64,000 nt of DNA from positions 48,549,928 through 48,613,927 of the forward strand of contig CM043959.1 of the NCBI GenBank assembly GCA_014529385.2, written 5' to 3'. The notes under the pieces were generated by a model. The model had not been told where the DNA came from and did no database searches. It saw only the letters and a program-made list of their open reading frames with translations. This document shows, in pieces, positions 43,029-60,759 of the stretch. The position numbers and the translations under genes are program-made. This stretch comes from Adiantum capillus-veneris (Eukaryota; Streptophyta; Polypodiopsida; Polypodiales; Pteridaceae). The number at the start of each line of letters is the position of its first letter. The stretch's first letter is position 1.

Positions 43029-46000
43029 TTGGTCAAAAATCAGGAAGAGGATGCTCATCACAAAGGATCTCCTCTATGCCATGCTTGGGGAAAGGTAAGA
43101 GAACATGATGCTTTCATTCTCTTTGACCCTGGTTCTACTCACATTTTCATGTCAATAGAGTTGGCCACCAAGCTAGGCATCCAAGCCTATGAGATGGGAG
43201 ATGTCCTACTTGTCGATGGTCCTTTCAAGGGGCAAGAAGCCTCAATCACTCCCTTAATTGAGAAATTGCGGCTCCATGTCCAAAGCTATGTGGACAAGGA
43301 GGATTTCTTCATCTGTCCTCTCAAGCATGAGGATGTAATTCTAGGGGCACCATGGTTCGATCGCATGGCTGCCAATGTTAAATCCCCTGAAAGGCAAATC
43401 TACTTTAGGTTCAACAAAAAAGATATGTACATAGATGCTAAGGAGTTGGGTAGCACTGTACCCATTGTACATAAGCAAGCTTTCAATAAGTCAATAAAGA
43501 GCTCTATTTTAGTGTACATGATTTTTGTTAAAGATTCTCAAAATGAACCTAATGTTTTAGCAAAAGAAGATATAAGCAATCAAAAGGAATTAGAGTTATC
43601 CAATTTTCTCAAGGGATTCCAAGATTTTTTAATTGACGACATCCCTTGTGAGCTACCTCCCAAACGAGGGGATGACGACCATGCAATTGAACTTCTTCCA
43701 GGAAGCTCACCGCCTAATAAACCTCCTTATCGAGTTTTTCAAGCTCAACAAGAGGAGATTATGCGGCAAGTGCATGAGTTGGTTGAGAAAGGCTTAGTTA
43801 GGCCTAGCTCATCTCCATTTTGTTCACCAGTGTTATTAGACGTGCAAAAGAAATATGGCACATATCGTATGTGTGTCAACTATAGAGCACTAAATAGGAT
43901 CACTATCAAGAATAGGCTTCCCATTCCTTGGGTAGAAGACCTATTTGATAAGCTACAGGGGTCGACCTACTTCAGTAGGATTGACCTAAAAAGTGGCTAC
44001 CATCAAATAAGGATAGTTGATCAAGACATTGTAAAGATCGCATTTAGGTCTTTACGAGTACATTGTCATGCCTTTTGGCTTGACCAATGCACCAGCCACA
44101 TTTAACCGCTTGATGGAAAAGCTATTCATGCCTCACCGAACCTTTACTGGAGTGTTCTTTGATGATATAATCATCTACTCTAATTCATTAGACGAACATA
44201 AGCAACACCTCCAGGTAATATTTCAAGTTTTACAAGAGAATAAACTTTATATTAATCGAAAGAAAAGTGATTTTTTCTTACAAGGGATTTAGTATTTAGG
44301 TCACATTATCTCTCAAGATGACATCCAAATGGATCCATCAAAGTTAGAGGTAATAAAAGGATGGCCTAATCCAAGGAATCTGCAAGAACTAAGAAGCTTT
44401 ATAGGTATGTGTGCATACTATAGATTCTTCATAGAAAAGTTCTCACAAATCGCGAGACCATTAAATGACCTAACAAAGAAAAACATTAGGTATATATGGT
44501 CCACTAAGGAGAACAATGCTTTCGAAAAGCCTAAAGAAAAGCTTATCTCTCAACCTGTGCTTACACTACCAGATCCCTCAAAGCCATTTGAGGTCCAATG
44601 CGTTGCCTATGGTGATTGCTTTGGAGCTATTTTTCTCCAAGAAGGGCACGCCATAGCCTATGAAAGTCGAAGGCTCGACCCTGTTGAGCAAGCTCTAGGC
44701 ATATATGAGAAGGAAATCTTAGCAGTTCTACATGCTCTAGATTCGTGGAAGCACTATTTACTGGGGACTCCTTTCATTCTACGAACGGATCACCAAAGCC
44801 TTAAGTACTTCATGACGCAGACCAAGCTCTCCGACAAACAAATGAGGCAAGCAAATTTCCTTTCGCAATTTCATTTTCATATTGCTCACGTTGCTGACAA
44901 GCATAATCAAGTGGCCGATGCACTCTCAAGACGATCGAGAGTGAATTCGGTATCCATAGCAACTCACAATGATCTATCTTCTATGATAGATGAGTACGCT
45001 ATCGATCTTGATTTTAGAGATGTGACTTTAGCCGTTGCACTAGGAAAGAAGGAAGAACCACTTACCCTACAAGATGGTTATCTTCTCTATGACAATAGAC
45101 TATGCGTTACTAACTCACTACGTGAGAAAGTAATGTATGAATCTCATGCTCCTCCTTATGCAGGGCATAGAGGGATTCAGTCTACCCTAAAAGGGATAGA
45201 AACATATTTCTATTGGCCTGCCATGAAAGCAAACATACAAGAGTATGTTTCAAAATGTGTGGTATGCCAAAAGACGAAGTTTGATAGAGGGAAGCAACCT
45301 GGAACCTTTGCCAATCACGAATTCACCATGGGAGAGCATATCCATGGATTTTATCTTTGGATTGCCCAAGTCTATCCATGGGAATACAGGAAATGGACGA
45401 TATTAGACAGTTTAGCAAACAGGCACATTTCATACCTGTCAAAAAGACTATCAAGGCCCATCAAATGGCAACCCTCTTTATATCACAAATCTTCAAATAC
45501 CATGGCTTGCCAATGTCTATAGTGTCGGATAGAGATCCTAGAATGACCAGTAATTTCTGGAAGGGTCTCTTTGAGAATTTAGGTACAAGGCTAAACTTCT
45601 CTTCGGCCTATCATCCCCAAACGGATGGCCAAAGTGAAATAGCTAACCTAACAATTATTGATCTACTAAAAGCTTATGTCACAAAAGTAGATCAAAAGTC
45701 CCAATGGGAGAAGTACTTACCCTTAGTGGAGTATGCTTACAATAACATTGTACATACTTCCACGGCCGGGAAAAGCACCTTTTGAAGTGATAGATGGAAG
45801 ATCAAAAAGTCCCCTGCTACTCAAGGTACATGGGAAGATCTTCGCTGCAGATGAATATAGCTGAGACCTGCAAGAATCTTTCCAAAAGATTAAGGATGAT
45901 ATATCCATCTCTCAGCAAAGGCAAAAGACAGTTGCTGATAAGCACAGAAGAGCCCTAGACTTTCAACAAAATGATTGGGTCTTGCTTATGTTTCCCAAGG

Positions 46001-46434
46001 CTCGATTAAGGCACACAACGGGCAAGAATCCTACAGGACACCAAAAGTACTATGCTAAGTTAGCAAAAAGGTACCCTGGTCCCTTTCAAATTCTTAGGCC
46101 AGTCTGCGAGACGACCTATCAACTTAAGTTTCCCAACCATTGGCTCATACACAATGCTTTCCACGTGAGCCTACTAAAGCCTTACAAAGGAGAACCACCT
46201 CAAGAAACAATCATTGAAGACCCACCGGAGATCGAGGACCAAGAAGAGGTGTTGCAACCGAGTCCATTCTCTGACACGAAGACAAGGTACTAAGAGGCGG
46301 TAAGACTATCCGACGATATCTTATTAAGTTTAGGAATTATCCTTTTGAAGATGCTAGATGGATGCAAGGTATACAATTAAAGGATAACCTAAACCTTGTC
46401 AATGCTTACAATGCTTCCCAAGAGTAAGCAATTG
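43029..46434 (+). pseudogene. Element B pol: protease, RT, RNase H, integrase, chromodomain-like tail
   Basis: The first frame (43029-44105) has a DPGSTHIF protease site, HEDVILGAPWF and the start of RT (SGYHQIRIVDQD). An 11-nt deletion near 44046 relative to gypsy-1 shifts the frame. RT then continues in 44068-44292 (MPFGLTNAPATF, FFDDIIIYS) to a TAG at about 44290. RNase H and the integrase finger lie in 44329-45300 ([39 protein letters not shown]). A frame change near 45305 precedes the integrase core (SDRDPRM, SAYHPQTDGQSEIAN, to 45785). The GPF module and chromodomain-like end lie at 45982-46434. It is better preserved than gypsy-1 but not functional. Confidence 0.92.
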
Positions 46435-46770
46435 TGCAAATGTTAAAAATGAACAAAGTTTTTGTCTCTTATAAGACTCTCTTTTTATTTATTGTGCACA
46501 AATGTTAATAACTATGCATGCTTAGGATCATGTTTGTGGAGATGACGTCTCCCGAACACCAAGTTGAGTTTTTCACTCTACTACGGAAGATTTATAGTGA
46601 CTAATGTGTAGACATACTTGCGGTAGCTAAGGCTCTCAAGCACCAAATGGACTAGTCATCCATTTTGGAACATTGTCTTAGGGTAAAATAGGGATCCTCT
46701 ACCCGCTAGCAAATGGAATAACGACTAGGCTTTATCTTCTCAAATTCATAGTCGAGGACAACTATGATTT

Positions 46771-46784
46771 CAAGAGAGAGGTAA
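46771..46784 (+). other. Polypurine tract of element B
   Basis: CAAGAGAGAGGTAA lies directly before the 3' LTR; element C has the same tract at 55221-55235. Confidence 0.82.
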
Positions 46785-48466
<1,682 letters not shown>

Positions 48467-48510
48467 TAGTTATGCCTTTTGGCTTGACTAATGCACCGGC
48501 AACTGTTTTC
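48467..48510 (+). pseudogene. Reverse transcriptase fragment of element C (second part)
   Basis: TATGCCTTTTGGCTTGAC and the next 25 bases (coding MPFGLTNAPAT) continue the RT interrupted at 28088. Similarity stops at about 48500-48510, before the FFDD active site. Confidence 0.85.
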
Positions 48511-49050
48511 ATGAAAGCCAAAATTTTCATGAAGATGACATTTATTATTTGCGGTGCATGAGAGCTACAGCCATGGCTACCACTATTGTGTGTTTCTTCA
48601 CCATTGCTACTTGAAAATCCATTGTACTTGGGAGCCGAAGATGGAAAAGTCTGTCGATAAAGGGGCATTAGCACCCTTGAGATCAAGGATGCTAGGGCCA
48701 GTCCCCATCACCTCCTTTCATTGTTATGCAACATTGATTCCCGAGGAATGCATGTGTTTGTCATTGGTTGCATTTTCTAATATGGACGTCAATTAGACCT
48801 GTGTTAGAGGGACTATGTAATTAATGAAGAGGGTGGCGATTGCATTGTTAGACAAGGTTGTTTGCTCATGTCTCCCACCCATGGTCTATTTGAGCAAGAT
48901 GGTTGAGGGGAAGGAGCCTTTGCAAAACACATTTTCCTTCCTCTTTGCGTGATAATCTATGCCTTCTCGCATGTGCATGCACTAGGTGGACATATGATCA
49001 TGTGGTGGTGGTCATGTAGCACCAAGGATCTCCAAAGGAGGATCCAAGAG

Positions 49051-49290
49051 GCTTGCAAAGAGCACCCTAAAGCAGCAGTGCGCACGTTTCTCTCTTGGTG
49101 TGCTCCCCAGGAGGACCAAGGAGCTCCAAGGTGCTTGCAAGGAGCACCCTAAAGGAGAAGCGTGCACGTTGTTCCTTGGCGTGCTCCCTGGGAACACAAA
49201 TGAGCATCAAAAGAGCTCCAAGCTGCTTGCAAGGAGCACCCTAAATGAGCAACGTGCTTGCTGCTTCCTTGATGTGCTCAGCTCCAATCA
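49051..49290. repeat. Three-copy tandem repeat (82-92 bp)
   Basis: Units start GCTTGCAA(A/G)GAGCACCCTAAA at 49051, 49133 and 49225 and share (C/G)TGC(G/A)C...TTGGTGTGCTCC and GAGCTCCAAG. They are diverged and of unequal length. An open frame across them (48949-49152) has no known motif. Confidence 0.75.
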
Positions 49291-49933
49291 CACACACACA
49301 TACACAATGGGTGCACTCTTTTTAAGTAGATGTTTAAAAATAAAAGTGGAATTTACAAAATATTATGTTTTACTCTTGGCAATGATTTTGCTGTAGACTT
49401 AGTGCGTGATCCGTGTCCTCTGGTCGGGATCACTCAAGCAAACCCTCCATAGCCCACAATGTCTCAATGGTGAAACCCTCTGACAATAGATATGTAGCAT
49501 GTTTTTAAGTGTGACAAAGACATAAAGAGGAGTTAATTGAGTACCTTAGGGAGATGGTGCATGGGCTCATACATGAATTTTGTGAGAAGGCAAATCGCTG
49601 GCCAGATCGTGTAATTATGTTTCGAGATGGTGTAAGTGAAGGTCAATTTGATGAATTTTTTGCAAAATAAGGTTAAAGGTAGGGGATCCTTATTATAAGC
49701 CATTGATTACATGGGCAGTGGTCCAAAAACGGCATCATATGAGGCTATTTCCTATTGATGACATCTACAAGGACAAGAACAATAATACCAGATGGTTATG
49801 AAACGCAGGTTTAGTGAATCTGGGTTTTAGTAAATTGTCAAAACATTTCTCAGCTTGTAGGGGAAGCCACACAATCACTTTACTTGGCTCTGTTTCTTTG
49901 ATTGATGTGTTTCATTGTTGCGATATTCTGCAG

Positions 49934-50610
49934 GTTGCAGAGCACGAGGGCCATATGTCAGGCGGACAGAAACAGAGAAGCCATAGTGCCATGCGGGTTT
50001 GGGTATGGAAGCGTACAAAAAAGGATTCCATACCAGCCAACATGAATTTTTTTTGGGACAAAACTATTTCGGGTTGCAAATTTATGAGACGTCTTTGCAG
50101 GGAGTGCTCCATGTGTGAGATTTGGGCACCTCCAGTATCTACTTATGTTTTTCGCCTCCCACCTCTTGGATCTACAGTCTAAATTCCAGCCTCTACTCTC
50201 TACAGTCTACTTATGTTTTGGATTCAGATGCATGCTTAGAGTTTTAAACATGGTGGTGTACTATGTAGGCTTTGAAGTTTTATATGTAGGCTATCTGATG
50301 TGGAAAATTTTTGGGGAGTCTGGTTGACGTGTGGGAGAACATTGGCCTCTTTAAAGATTTACCTATCTTACTCTTGGATGAGGCCAGTAATGCTCTCGAT
50401 GCAGATACGAAGGGTGTGGTGCATATTGCCCTCGACCAAGCACTGACGCATGATGCTCGTTGTTGCCCATTACCCGTCCACCATTCATTATGCCCGCCCC
50501 ATCACAGTCTTCCACAATGGCCAAGTCGCGAGGTCGGAAAGCATGAGGAGCTTTTGTGGAGGATGGGGACTATACTACACTCACTCAAGCTACTACCACA
50601 AATAATGATG
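49934..50610 (+). pseudogene. ABCB (MDR/P-glycoprotein type) transporter, nucleotide-binding-domain fragments
   Basis: At 49934-49992 the frame gives VAEHEGHMSGGQKQR, the ABC signature with its lead-in. At 50350-50430 another frame gives DLPILLLDEASNALDADTK, the Walker B and D-loop, and further on VGKHEELL at about 50535-50560, matching the end of an ABCB domain. In intact transporters signature and Walker B are about 15 residues apart, but here about 370 bp with stops lies between them, and the H-loop region is garbled. It is a dead fragment of a membrane exporter gene, perhaps carried by a transposon or left from a duplicated host locus. Confidence 0.8.
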
Positions 50611-52729
50611 CCCGCATGGGACTGCAGCTATGGATATGTCCTACCCCCTCAACCATTGCCCGCACTAACCAGAGTGCTAGCTCGTCCTCTCAACCAACAA
50701 GTGAGCAACGTGCATAATAAAACACAAACTCTTCGGTTTGTCGCTTTGTACATGTCAATAAAAAGAGGTGCTCACTCCTCATGATACTTACGTCTATTTG
50801 ACACACCAAAATATTGAGAGGATTTCAAATTGGTCACTGCTCCCACCTAGCCATGACAGTAGGAGTCGATGCTTGCACTGTCAAAAGAAAACACAGCAGT
50901 ATGTGATATATTTGCCAAATCAGCACAAGTGGTTGACAAACTTCATGCCCGAGATGTTATCTCTTGAAGTTGGACGTAGTGTAGGGTATGTCTGAGGTGG
51001 CCAGAACTAAGGCCTAAGTTGTTTTCATCCGCTCCAAAGCAAGGGCCTCTCTCCCTACGTGATCACCTATTTTTGCATGTTCAAGGCATGTAATATTTTG
51101 CACGTGGGCAAACAAAGTCATGATCAAATTGTTAGTCACACGCTCTTGGTATATACTATCATGCTTGTTTGACATGTATGCAAAGTGTTTTAAATTGATG
51201 AAAGCATATAATGTGCTCGACAAGATTCTTGTCTATAATGTTGGCATGCAACAACATGCAAAACATTGAAATGGTCCAAAGAAAAGGGATGTGCATTGCA
51301 ATGATTTGGTCTGCATGCATCCCAATGTGATGCATTTTTCAAAGGAGAATCTAAGATATGTTTAACACGGGCACATGTAGTAATCAAGGGCTTTTATCCA
51401 AATGTGATCAACTTTTGTTTTTTTGTTTTGAAGACATAGGGAATTTTGCATGCAAGATATTGACATATGCAAAAAAATATAATGATGAGATTGCTAGTCA
51501 AGCTCTATAATTTTGCAAAAGGTCTAAGTGAAAAGGTCCCTTTTTTAACACCCTCGTATTTTCACATGACCTCTAATTAGGAAATTTTATGCCATGGTAG
51601 TAGTCTGATACTCCTATTCCTTTCACTTGCTTCTACCTGCCTTTGGATACTAATGCTCTTAAGATTACTAATGCCTTGGATTCTTCACATGGATAGATAC
51701 ACTGCATTATTTAGATAGTTTGTTGGCTATAAAAGATGTCATATTATTTGAATAGGGAAGTCTTGAAGTTTGAATGCTCAAATGTTACATTTGACTCAGG
51801 GATTTCTAGTAGTAGTATTCTTTGAAAGAATTACCTGGCTTGATGTTCACTATCATAAACCATGCTCATTTAAGAAATGGACAAATTTATTGAGGTCTTA
51901 CTCTGTGTGTGAAAAGCGAAAACTATGGGTTGTTCACCAGCCGGAGATTATGAAAACAACTTTGTCCACTTTCACAAAATCCTATCTCCTTCATTGCAAC
52001 AACAAAAGTATTTCTAATAAAAGAAATCTCTGAATTAAACCTCTCTCAAAAAAGGAATTAGGATAACTTGTAAATGCATGTGGGTGTTGCCTTCTGGAAT
52101 TATATAGAGGGGATCAATTAGAGGAATAAAAATATTACTTGATATAATGATTGGTTGTAATCAACAACAGATTGATACATTTGTGGACCATCAAAGAGTG
52201 TTCCAAACATGAGTGCATAAAAATATGCTTGACCGCTCATACATCCTCTCATTAACAACACCCTTTATGTCTTTAGCTCACCCATGGACATGTAATTTTT
52301 TTTAAAGGACCACTTCAGTCTCCGATCACAAGCACTTGGATGAATATGAAAGTGTGGAGGTAAAGAGAGTTTGTAAGCCATATCTCCAACTCACTTGACT
52401 ATATTAAAAGACCCACAATATCTGGAAAAGAATTTAGATGTTGGTCCAATTTGCACTCACAATATTGCTAGGCAACCGGTAAAAGCATATGCTAGTGCCA
52501 TGGGTAGTCCCAAATCTCAAAAAGCATCTACTAGTGCCGCAAGTGACCACCACTAACTGCTTTAGTGGAGTGTGTAAAAATATATGCTTGATTTATGCGC
52601 TATGAAAATTATGTCCCTATCATTGCTCAAATGAAAATTCGACTATTGTGCAAATGATTTTCTCTCTCGGCTATCGCTTCCACTTTGGCATTTTCTCTCT
52701 CTCTCTCTCTCTCTCTATCCCTCACACAC

Positions 52730-52731
<2 letters not shown>

Positions 52732-52784
<53 letters not shown>
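52732..52784. repeat. TG microsatellite
   Basis: About 53 bases of TG preceded by a CT run (52693-52717). Translations through it are artefacts. Confidence 0.93.
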
Positions 52785-52786
<2 letters not shown>

Positions 52787-53048
52787 CTCTCGTTGTTGTC
52801 GGTACTCTCACACCCCTATCATATCTCTATTCCACAAGTATGTTTTTCTCTCTTTGTCTAATCCTTCTTCTCTCTCCTTCTCTCAGTATTTATTTCACCT
52901 ACCTCAACGCTACCATAGAGAGCGTACAATATGAGAGAGCTCCATGCTTATATAAACTCGAAAAAGCATCACCTTTAGCCAAAAAACACGAATTGATTAA
53001 CTCGCAAATAAAATTAACCCTCTTGTGGAGCTCTCTTGCATCCTCATT

Positions 53049-54880
53049 CTTTACATCAAAGCCATTTGAGGTCCAATGTGATGCTTGTGAGATGATTGCC
53101 TTGGAGCAGTCTTGCTTCAAGAAGGGTACACCATAGAATATGAGAGCCGAAGGCTCAATACGAATGAACGGGTCTTAGGCATTTATGAAAAAGAGCTTTT
53201 AGCTATTCTACATGCCTTAGACACATGGAAGCACTATTTATTTGGGACTCCATTTATTCTACGAACTGACCACCAAAGTCACAAGTACTTTATGATGCAA
53301 ACCAAGCTTTCCGACAAACAAATGAGGTGGGCAAATTTTGTTTCATAATTTAATTTTTATATTGTTCACATTGTTGGTAAGCACAATCAAGTAGCCGATG
53401 CACTTTCACGACGACCAAAAGTTAATGCGATGTCTATAGCAACTCACAATGATCTATCTTCTATGATAGATGAGTATGCTACTGACCTTGACTATAAAGA
53501 TGTAATGTCAGCCCTTGCTTTGGGGAAGAAAGAGGAACCATTTACCTTCGAGAATTGTTATCTTCTCCACAACAATAGGCTATGTGCTATCCACTCCCTT
53601 CGTGAGAAAGTCATGTATGAATCCCATGCTCCTCCTTATGCGGGGCATAGAGGCATTCAACCTACTCTCCGAGGAGTAGAGACGTATTTTTATTGGCCTA
53701 CCATGAAAGTGAAAAGACCAAGTATGATAGAGGGAAGCGACCTGGATTACTCCAGCCATTGCCTATTCCAAATTCACCATGGGAGATTATATCCATGGAT
53801 TTTATCTTTGGATTACCCAAGTCTATCCATGGGAATACCGGATATATGGGCAATAGTTGATAGGTTTAGCAAGCAAGCACACTTTATTCCTGTCAAAAAG
53901 ACTATTAAGGCACACCAAATGGCAACTCTCTTCATATCATAGATTTTCAAACACCATGGATTGCTAACATCCATCGTGTCAGATAGAGATCCTAGAATGA
54001 CCAGTAATTTTTGGAAAGGTCTCCATGAAAATCTAGGTACAAGATTGAATTTCTCTTCGGCCTATCACCCACAAATGGATCGCCAAAGTGAGATAGCCAA
54101 TCTTACGATACTCGATCTACTAAAGACTTATGCTACCAAAATAGATCAATGCTCACAATGGAAAAAGTACTTACCTCTTGTAGAGTATGCATACAATAAT
54201 ATTGTACATACTTCTACGGGAAGAGCACCTTTTGAAATCATTGAGGGAAGACCTAAAAGTCCCTTGCTACTTAAACTACATGGAAAGATTTTTGCTGCCG
54301 ATGAGTATAGCCGTGATCTATAAAAATATTTTCAAAAGATTAAGGAGGCTATATCCATCTCTCAACAAAGGGAAAAAGCTATCGCTAACAATCACAAAAG
54401 GGCCTTAACGTTCAAAGAAAATGATTGGGTCTTACTTAAGTTTCCCAAGGCTCGATTAAGGCAAACGACGGGCGAAAATCCTATAGGCTATCAAAAGTAT
54501 TATGCTAAACTAGCAAAATGATACTATGGTCCTTTTCAAATTTTGAAGCCAATCAATGAGATGGCTTATCAAGTCAAGTTTCCTAACCATAGGCTCATAC
54601 ACAATGCTTTCCATGTGAGCCTACTTAAGCCCTACAAAGGAGAGCCACCAAGTGAACCAATTATTGAAGACCCTCCCAAAATCCAAGACTAAGAAGAGGT
54701 GCTACAACCCGAGCTATCCTTCGGCATGAAGACAAGGTACTACGACATGGTAAGATTATCCAACGGTATCTTATTAAATTAAAAAATTATCCTTTTGAAG
54801 ATGTTAGATGGATGCAAGGAATACAACTTAAGGATAGTATGAACCTTGTCAATGCTTACAATGCTCCATTAGAGTAAGCA
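53049..54880 (+). pseudogene. Element C RNase H, integrase and chromodomain-like tail
   Basis: RNase H starts with SKPFEVQCDAC, breaks near 53095, and continues in 53112-53348 (YEKELLAILHALDTWKHYLF, FILRTDHQS). Integrase pieces lie at 53430-53942 ([10 protein letters not shown]; the second part of the zinc finger, CxxC, is deleted near 53705) and 53961-54323 (SDRDPRM, SAYHPQMDRQSEIAN). Stops or frame changes occur near 53346, 53705, 53941, 54321, 54520 and 54690. The GPF module (YYGPFQI, about 54522-54545) and chromodomain-like end follow to about 54880. Compared with gypsy-1 and element B, TDG is changed to MDR beside the catalytic Glu. Confidence 0.9.
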
Positions 54881-55220
54881 AATGTACAAATTTCTTCCAA
54901 ATGACGAATTTCTTTGTTTTATAAGACTTATTCTCTTTTCATTGTGCATAAATTCAAGTAGTATGCATGCTTAGAATCATGTTTGTGATGACGATGTCTC
55001 TCAAACATCAAGTAGAATTTGTCACTCTACTTTGGGAGAATGAAATGGACTAAAGAGCATACATGCTTGTGGAATTTATGTCTCCCAAGCACCAAATGGA
55101 TTCCTCATACATCTTGGAAAGATGTCGTAGGGTCAAAAGGGATCCTCTACCCGCTAAGAAACATTGAATAATGACTAGGGCTTTATCTCTTTTACCTCAT
55201 AGTCGAGGACGACTATGATT

Positions 55221-55592
55221 TCAAGAGAGAGGTAATGTCATAAAATCTAATATCTAACCAACCCAAATGATTTTCTCATATTAAACTGATCATTTAATGT
55301 GGGAGAATAGACGAGAACAAGGGTTAGAATATGTTCTTACGGGTCTATCTCAACACGGGGCCAATGGTAAAGGGATCCAAATGAGAGATAGTATGTCAAA
55401 GAGCAAGGCTAGCCAATGGAGCTTAAAGACCTTAGGGTTAGCATTTATTAAATACATTCAATGGTTAGTGTTAAAATTCCTTTGTCCTTAGGTAAGCTAG
55501 GGCTGTGCTTGAGGTGGGAACCCGGCCCAAGCTTGAGGTGCTTGTCGTGCTTGCTAATTAAGATGCTTGAGGTGCTTGTCGTGCTTGCTGAT
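55221..55592 (+). repeat. Polypurine tract and 3' LTR fragment of element C
   Basis: TCAAGAGAGAGGTAA (55221-55235) precedes TGTCATAAAATCTAATATC (55236), and similarity to the LTR at 27412 runs through the GAGGTGCTTG repeats to about 55592. Beyond that the LTR is lost, so the true 3' end of element C is missing. Confidence 0.83.
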
Positions 55593-55754
55593 CCCTTGCT
55601 CTTGTACATTTATGCAAATACAGTCTATGCTATGAATGGAGATCCTCTTACTTGCTTTTCTCTATTGTTGATTCCATTTGTTACTGTTTTGAATGCGGTT
55701 ATTGTTGTTTCCTTGCTCTGTTTTAAATAATACCAGTATTTCTATCTTTAGCAA

Positions 55755-58270
<2,516 letters not shown>

Positions 58271-58278
58271 ATCAATCA

Positions 58279-58321
58279 CACTCTCTCTCTCTCTCTCTCT
58301 CTCTCTCAAGCGCGCATGCAT

Positions 58322-58395
<74 letters not shown>
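58279..58395. repeat. CT then CA microsatellite
   Basis: A CT run (58279-58306) followed after a short spacer by a CA run (58323-58395). Confidence 0.93.
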
Positions 58396-58397
<2 letters not shown>

Positions 58398-58572
58398 ATC
58401 TAGCTGACAATTCTTTGTCTAACTCTTGGCTGACTGCTTCCCTCTTTGGTGATCTCGCTCTCGGTATTTGGACGGCAATAACTTTGTTAAACCTTGGCTG
58501 GATATAGATAAAGCTTGAATGCATTGGTATACTATATCCATAATCTGTTTAGTTTGGAAAATAATGACCCAT

Positions 58573-59470
<898 letters not shown>

Positions 59471-59662
59471 TGTTGGGGTATAAAGCCCAATGTGGTCACC
59501 AAGGTAAGTGGGCAGGCCGCCAGGTATGTACACATATTCTTTTGTAAAAACCTAATAAGAACTCACTATGCTCTACACATTACAGTAGAGCGAGTTCACC
59601 ATATCGTCGTGCTCTTCTTCTCGCACTCTCTCTTGCGTCGCACTTCCGCTCGTACTCCTTCA
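59471..59662 (+). repeat. 5' LTR of the Copia element (about 192 bp)
   Basis: It starts TGTTGGGGTATAAAGCCC and ends CTCCTTCA two bases before the primer site. The TG...CA ends and short length suit a Copia LTR. It contains a TACACATATTC stretch and a CTCTACACATTACAG segment that may serve as promoter and processing signals. The end cannot be verified without the 3' LTR. Confidence 0.7.
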
Positions 59663-59664
59663 AC

Positions 59665-59678
59665 TGGTATCAGAGCTC
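59665..59678 (+). other. Primer-binding site of the Copia element
   Basis: TGGTATCAGAGCTC matches the plant initiator-tRNA-Met primer site and follows the LTR end by two bases. Confidence 0.9.
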
Positions 59679-60759
59679 AGATCGAGGCTCGGGGCAGCAC
59701 CGCAGGAGGCTAGAGTCACCATCTCAGATTGGAGTGAAATTCGACAGGCAAAGACACGGCCCCAAATCTTGCAGGAAAGCCCGTGGGGCTTGGTGTGCTC
59801 AGAATTTCATTCTGAGGTCATCTCGGTCACCGTTCGGCTTCGACAAAGTTCTGCGCAGGCCATTTTCGACTACATGGTCTCAGCGGGTGCAGATCCGACT
59901 CTGCAAATTTGGGGTTTTCAGCCTACAACTGCACGAGCTGAGGATATCGACACTCCTAGAGTGTTGATTTGTGGCTGTCTACACATCGAAGGACGGCTCA
60001 CAGTTCTTGGAGGTGTGTCACATACGACACGGGCGCATCTACACACAAACTGTAGGTGACAGCCACTAGTTCATCAGGTAGCTTGTGTTTGCTGCTTGAT
60101 ATTCCAGATTTCATCCTGACATTGCAGGTACTTACACATGGGATGTATTGTCAGAGATGATGTATGTCTGTTGAGGGTTTGCTGGCTATGAAACACGAAG
60201 CAAACAACCGTCGCAGCGGTTACAGCATACAATGGGAAATTTGTGGATGTATGACTTTGTGGGAAGTCTATGTACTGTCAGATTTACTGCAGCCTTTGTT
60301 GAGGGTCGAGTGAGGTTTTATTGAGCTGGGGGATTCTCGAATGTTGAGATCCTTTCGGTGATACAGGTCTTGGAGCGATCCCTCGAGCACCCTTAGATAG
60401 GCAGCTAGGATGTATTGACTGTGAGTTAGACAGTTGGGATTGCATCTTTGCTTTACTGCCGTTGAGGCATTGTCACAGTCTATGCTTATAGGACAGTGAC
60501 ACGACAGTTAGAGACAGTACAGGTGCAGGACAGGTTTACCCACAGCTTACAGTGTTAGAGAGACAATGGTTTTTTGAGCCGTTTTTGGTCTGTTTTTAGT
60601 ACACCAGAGCCATTTTACAAAGGAGACTCTGCCAAAATTTCTGCAGAATCTGAAGCTTTCTTGGTTCATTTGACAGGTTGATATTGGTTCAGAGGTCAGT
60701 TTACAGGGGAAACTCTGCCGAATTTTTCCTAGGAAAGTAAACTACTATGAAGCCTAGCT

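Larger units (their letters stand above)
48511..53040. other. Anonymous 4.5-kb insertion or rearrangement within element C
   Basis: This stretch separates two parts of the element C pol gene and is not retrotransposon sequence I recognise. It contains an 82-92-bp repeat (49051-49290), ABCB transporter pseudogene pieces (49934-50610), AT-rich DNA without genes (50990-52640) and a TG microsatellite (52732-52784). I found no terminal repeats or target duplication at its limits, so how it arrived is unknown. Confidence 0.5.
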
